Assembly (NCBI RefSeq): GCF_013408655.1
Contig: NZ_JACCBP010000002.1
Span: forward strand, 434,001 to 498,000
Source of the DNA: Pigmentiphaga litoralis
GTDB taxonomy: Bacteria > Pseudomonadota > Gammaproteobacteria > Burkholderiales > Burkholderiaceae_B
DNA: 64,000 nucleotides
Reading direction: 5' to 3'
Made by a program: the position numbers and the translations under genes. The notes beneath the pieces were generated by a model. That model was given only the letters and a program-made list of their open reading frames with translations. It did no database searches and was not told the DNA's origin. Of the stretch, positions 62,401 to 64,000 are shown one piece after another (the stretch's first letter is position 1; every line of letters starts with the position of its first letter).

Positions 62401-63656
62401 CACCGGTCGCGGTGGTGGCCCCGCCTTCGTCGATGGCGCCCGCCACCGCGCGCCTCTTCAGCCTGAACCGCGTCAACCTCAAGACCGGGTCCCTGCAACT
62501 GCACGGCCGGCATCTGGACAACGTCACCCTGTACGCCGCGCGCCAGGGCGCCACGCCGCCTCGTCTGCCGCCCACGGCCTTGCCCGCCGCCCAGCCCGCC
62601 ACGGTGGAAACCGGCGACTGGCGTGTCGATATCGACTCGGACCAGGTCGCGGGGCGGCTGTCGTGGAATGAAGGCCCGGATGGCACGGCCGGCAAGCTGA
62701 CCGCGCGCCTGCGCCGCCTGGTGGTGCAGGACGAACCCGGGGCCACGGACGGCAACGAGATCGTCGCCGATCCCAAACCGGTCGACGTGCCGGAAGTGGA
62801 CCTGATCGCCGACCGCTTCGACCTGTACGGCAAGTCGCTGGGCCGGCTCGAAGTGCAGGCCCAGACGGTCGACCGCGGCCTGGAATGGCAGCTGCGTCAC
62901 CTGACGGTCAAGAATCCCGATGCCACCCTGGAAGGGTCGGGCGTCTGGCGCGTGGAGCCGGGCGACAACCGCACCACGCGCCGCCGCATGACCCTGGACG
63001 CGTCGCTGGATCTTGTCGACACCGGCAAATTCCTGGACCGCATGGGCCTGCCCGCGACCATTGCGGGCGGCGCGGGCAAGGTCAACTCCAAGGTGTCGTG
63101 GCTGGGCATGCCGTATTCCATCGACATGCCCACCCTGAGCGGCACGGTGGAACTCGATATCGGCAAGGGCCAGTTCCTGAAAGCCGATCCGGGCATTGCC
63201 AAGCTGCTGGGCGTGTTGTCCTTGCAGTCGCTGCCGCGCCGCGTCAGCCTGGACTTCCGCGATGTGTTCAGTGAAGGCTTCGCGTTCGACAGCCTGCGCG
63301 GCAACGCGGCCATCCGCAGCGGGGTGGCGCATACCGAAGACTTCCGCATGAACGGCATTTCGGCCACCGTCATGATGGCCGGCGACACCGACCTTGTGCA
63401 GGAAACGCAAAAGCTGCGGGTCGTGGTGGTGCCCAAGCTGGATGCGGGCGGCGCGACCCTGCTGTATGGACTGGTGAACCCGGTGGTCGGGCTGAGCATG
63501 TTCGTTGCGCAACTGCTGCTGCGCGAGCCATTGGGCGCGGCGTTCACGTATCAGTACGGGATCTCGGGCAGCTGGGCCGATCCGGTCATTGCACGGATCC
63601 CGAACGTCGTGCCGCGGCCCGGGCCGGTGGCCAACGAGCCGGTGGCGGCGCCTTGA
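59430..63656 (+). CDS. yhdP: YhdP-family AsmA-like envelope protein
   Basis: 1408 residues from a GTG at 59430. One N-terminal membrane anchor (LLLLLAGYFLFAFAVIALRYAVL), then a very long periplasmic region of repeated beta-strands, as in DUF3971/AsmA_2 proteins, which are thought to form hydrophobic bridges for phospholipid transport from inner to outer membrane. The C-terminus (GNAAIRSGVAHTEDFRMNG, 'VVVPKLDAGGATLLYGLVNPVVG') is the typical conserved end. A Pro/Ala/Ser low-complexity stretch is near residues 965-1010. Order glnE, yhdP, nitrilase is conserved in Burkholderiales. Confidence 0.94.
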   Translation: MRLSPLYRLVVRPALLLLLAGYFLFAFAVIALRYAVLPAIDDYRPALERMVSKQAGVPIRIGAIDANWMGLHPRLVLRDVDVLDAEGRVALALPRIATLFSWRSLLVFEPRLLQLQIESPHIDIRRDAAGRIWVAGVSFDPRESGSHAASRWLMAQGDVSMRGGTVRWLDDMTQAPALDFHDVAFRLRNNGRRHRAALLATPPPALASTIDLRAEFSHRLFETQPTDMTRWRGTIYGNTDFIDLLEWRAWLPLPQTVLNGYGAVRGWADFRDGRVHHVLADVALHDLDLQWVAGQPALALRDLVTRVDAGKDASGHRVTLTDPRVQIGAGEAMTPGTVAASYTADTNAGELRVPMLSLGVLRDMAPGLPLPEATRTRIAQAEPAGRLDDVVLTWQGDPLKGLSGTAAGATTQASAAAAPASSPVNQPLLHSFHLQTRFSGLSLTAAPVPTGKDVHHPQRPGVTNLSGTLDAGPRAATIALNASDLTLTLPGVFAAPVVPVQRLTGDIRVDRPEQGPLTVTMSKVEFEQARNRGHVQATWTARGRTPAGSLDLSGQLTRADPRDVHRFIPTVVPEDVRFWLRNALLAGTASDVDFRVKGDLADFPYGEGKVGEFHVAGKFQGVSLEAAGAVMGKPDIWPRIDDVAGDFVFDRVSMTLRTRGGRVRTAPDSALMLGQSDVHIAHLEKDPLLEIDTDARGTATDFLRFVRETPLARMGGKVLSDATATGNLVVPLSLRVPLKHVDFTRVEGDIQLAGNAFRFNADSPPLSRLAGTLHFANDGISPKDVTGTLLEGPVTLSGGPLANGVNELVANGTVPARALQSLWPAPGMTRLSGQTAYRATLRVATGQPPRAVIESTLQGLGLDLPVPLRKAAADTLPLRAEWGPQEQAGANGDWLAASVGGSLVNLHIERDLAAGSGQLRGLRGALGVNRAASLSGPGFGLSIDLPVLDVDRWRTVMAEFVSPAPAPGASPSTAMAPADTPGTDTASTLAAPVAVVAPPSSMAPATARLFSLNRVNLKTGSLQLHGRHLDNVTLYAARQGATPPRLPPTALPAAQPATVETGDWRVDIDSDQVAGRLSWNEGPDGTAGKLTARLRRLVVQDEPGATDGNEIVADPKPVDVPEVDLIADRFDLYGKSLGRLEVQAQTVDRGLEWQLRHLTVKNPDATLEGSGVWRVEPGDNRTTRRRMTLDASLDLVDTGKFLDRMGLPATIAGGAGKVNSKVSWLGMPYSIDMPTLSGTVELDIGKGQFLKADPGIAKLLGVLSLQSLPRRVSLDFRDVFSEGFAFDSLRGNAAIRSGVAHTEDFRMNGISATVMMAGDTDLVQETQKLRVVVVPKLDAGGATLLYGLVNPVVGLSMFVAQLLLREPLGAAFTYQYGISGSWADPVIARIPNVVPRPGPVANEPVAAP

Positions 63657-63758
63657 GGCGAGCCCCCGCAAGCAGGACATGGTTGTCCAGGGCGCCCCGC
63701 GTGGCCCCTGCCGTTCTGCGTCACAATACCGTTTTCGACCGCCGGATAGCCGCCTGCC

Positions 63759-64000
63759 ATGCCTGATTCCGCTGACGTTTCCTCGCTCACGCGCGTCGCC
63801 GCGCTGCAAATGGTGTCCACGCCCGACGTCCAGGAAAACCTGGACATGGCGGCCGAACTCATCGCCCAGGCGGTGGGGCGGGGCGCCAGGCTGGTGGCGC
63901 TGCCCGAATACTTCTGCTTCATGGGCCGGGCCGACCGCGAAAAGGTCGCCCTCCGCGAACCCGAAGGCCACGGGCCGATCCAGGACTTCCTGGCGGGTCA
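63759..64000 (+). CDS. Carbon-nitrogen (nitrilase-family) hydrolase, N-terminal fragment
   Basis: The first 80 codons, cut by the window end. 'VAALQMVSTPDVQENLDMAAEL' is the start of the nitrilase-superfamily fold and 'LVALPEYFCFMGR' carries the catalytic Glu. It most resembles the NIT2-type omega-amidase/carbamoylase-like hydrolases that follow yhdP in Burkholderiales. The Lys and Cys of the triad lie beyond the edge. Confidence 0.88.
   Translation, partial: MPDSADVSSLTRVAALQMVSTPDVQENLDMAAELIAQAVGRGARLVALPEYFCFMGRADREKVALREPEGHGPIQDFLAG

Noticed and set aside
61815..63971. 718-residue minus-strand open frame opposite yhdP and the nitrilase start
   Set aside because: Shadow of two real genes; crosses their boundary, which a real gene would not be expected to do.

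Overview
The window is G+C-rich DNA (third codon positions almost always G or C) from a Gram-negative betaproteobacterium. The best fit is Burkholderiales, family Alcaligenaceae (Bordetella/Achromobacter relatives). The reasons are five Bug/TctC-type periplasmic binding proteins, many LysR regulators next to small catabolic clusters, a Bordetella-type trimeric porin, and the housekeeping block purU - zinc-finger protein - ilvE - azlCD - glnE - yhdP - nitrilase. I saw no tRNA, rRNA, CRISPR array, insertion sequence or prophage. The assignment rests on reading the sequence alone.

Layout. 1-5.3 kb: end of a hydantoinase B-type gene, a porin, a Bug receptor, an EstB-like serine esterase and an Rpn-family nuclease-like protein. 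5.4-12.9 kb: a four-gene minus-strand nitrate/nitrite assimilation operon, nirB-nirD-FAD oxidoreductase-nasA. It has a sigma-54 promoter, an NtrC-like site and an attenuator-like hairpin in its leader. 12.8-15.8 kb: a MarR regulator with its own palindromic operator, translationally coupled to an FUSC-type efflux protein. 15.8-19.9 kb: an exact 100-bp tandem duplication and a divergent NitT/TauT-type ABC importer flanked by short tandem repeats. 20-28.3 kb: a catabolic cluster (two Bug receptors, a ThDP enzyme, aldehyde dehydrogenase, zeta-class GST isomerase, FAH-family hydrolase) opposite a LysR regulator. 28.3-36.4 kb: two tandem serine-hydrolase paralogues, a universal stress protein, a carboxylesterase, mog, darP, pmbA and ndh. 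36.4-42.2 kb: a compact aromatic-degradation module made of an FAH hydrolase, a 926-residue fusion of a flavin hydroxylase with an extradiol (VOC) dioxygenase, a Bug receptor and a LysR regulator. 42.1-51.2 kb: moaC, an M48 metalloprotease, an acetyltransferase, a Bug receptor, two poorly characterised genes, a ThDP enzyme and a LysR regulator. 51.3-64 kb: conserved housekeeping genes, ending in the start of a nitrilase-family gene.

How it fits together. Nitrate is reduced by NasA and nitrite by NirBD; mog and moaC elsewhere in the window supply steps of the molybdenum cofactor that NasA needs, and glnE sets glutamine synthetase activity. The operon's control signals point to nitrogen limitation (NtrC, sigma-54). 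The catabolic clusters look like short peripheral pathways for aromatic acids, each with a binding protein and a regulator. The most unusual item is the hydroxylase-dioxygenase fusion. It would put ring hydroxylation and ring cleavage on one chain, with the hydrolase that would act next encoded in a 4-bp overlapping gene. A second theme is the frequency of Ala-rich low-complexity inserts in otherwise ordinary proteins, together with short tandem repeats between genes.
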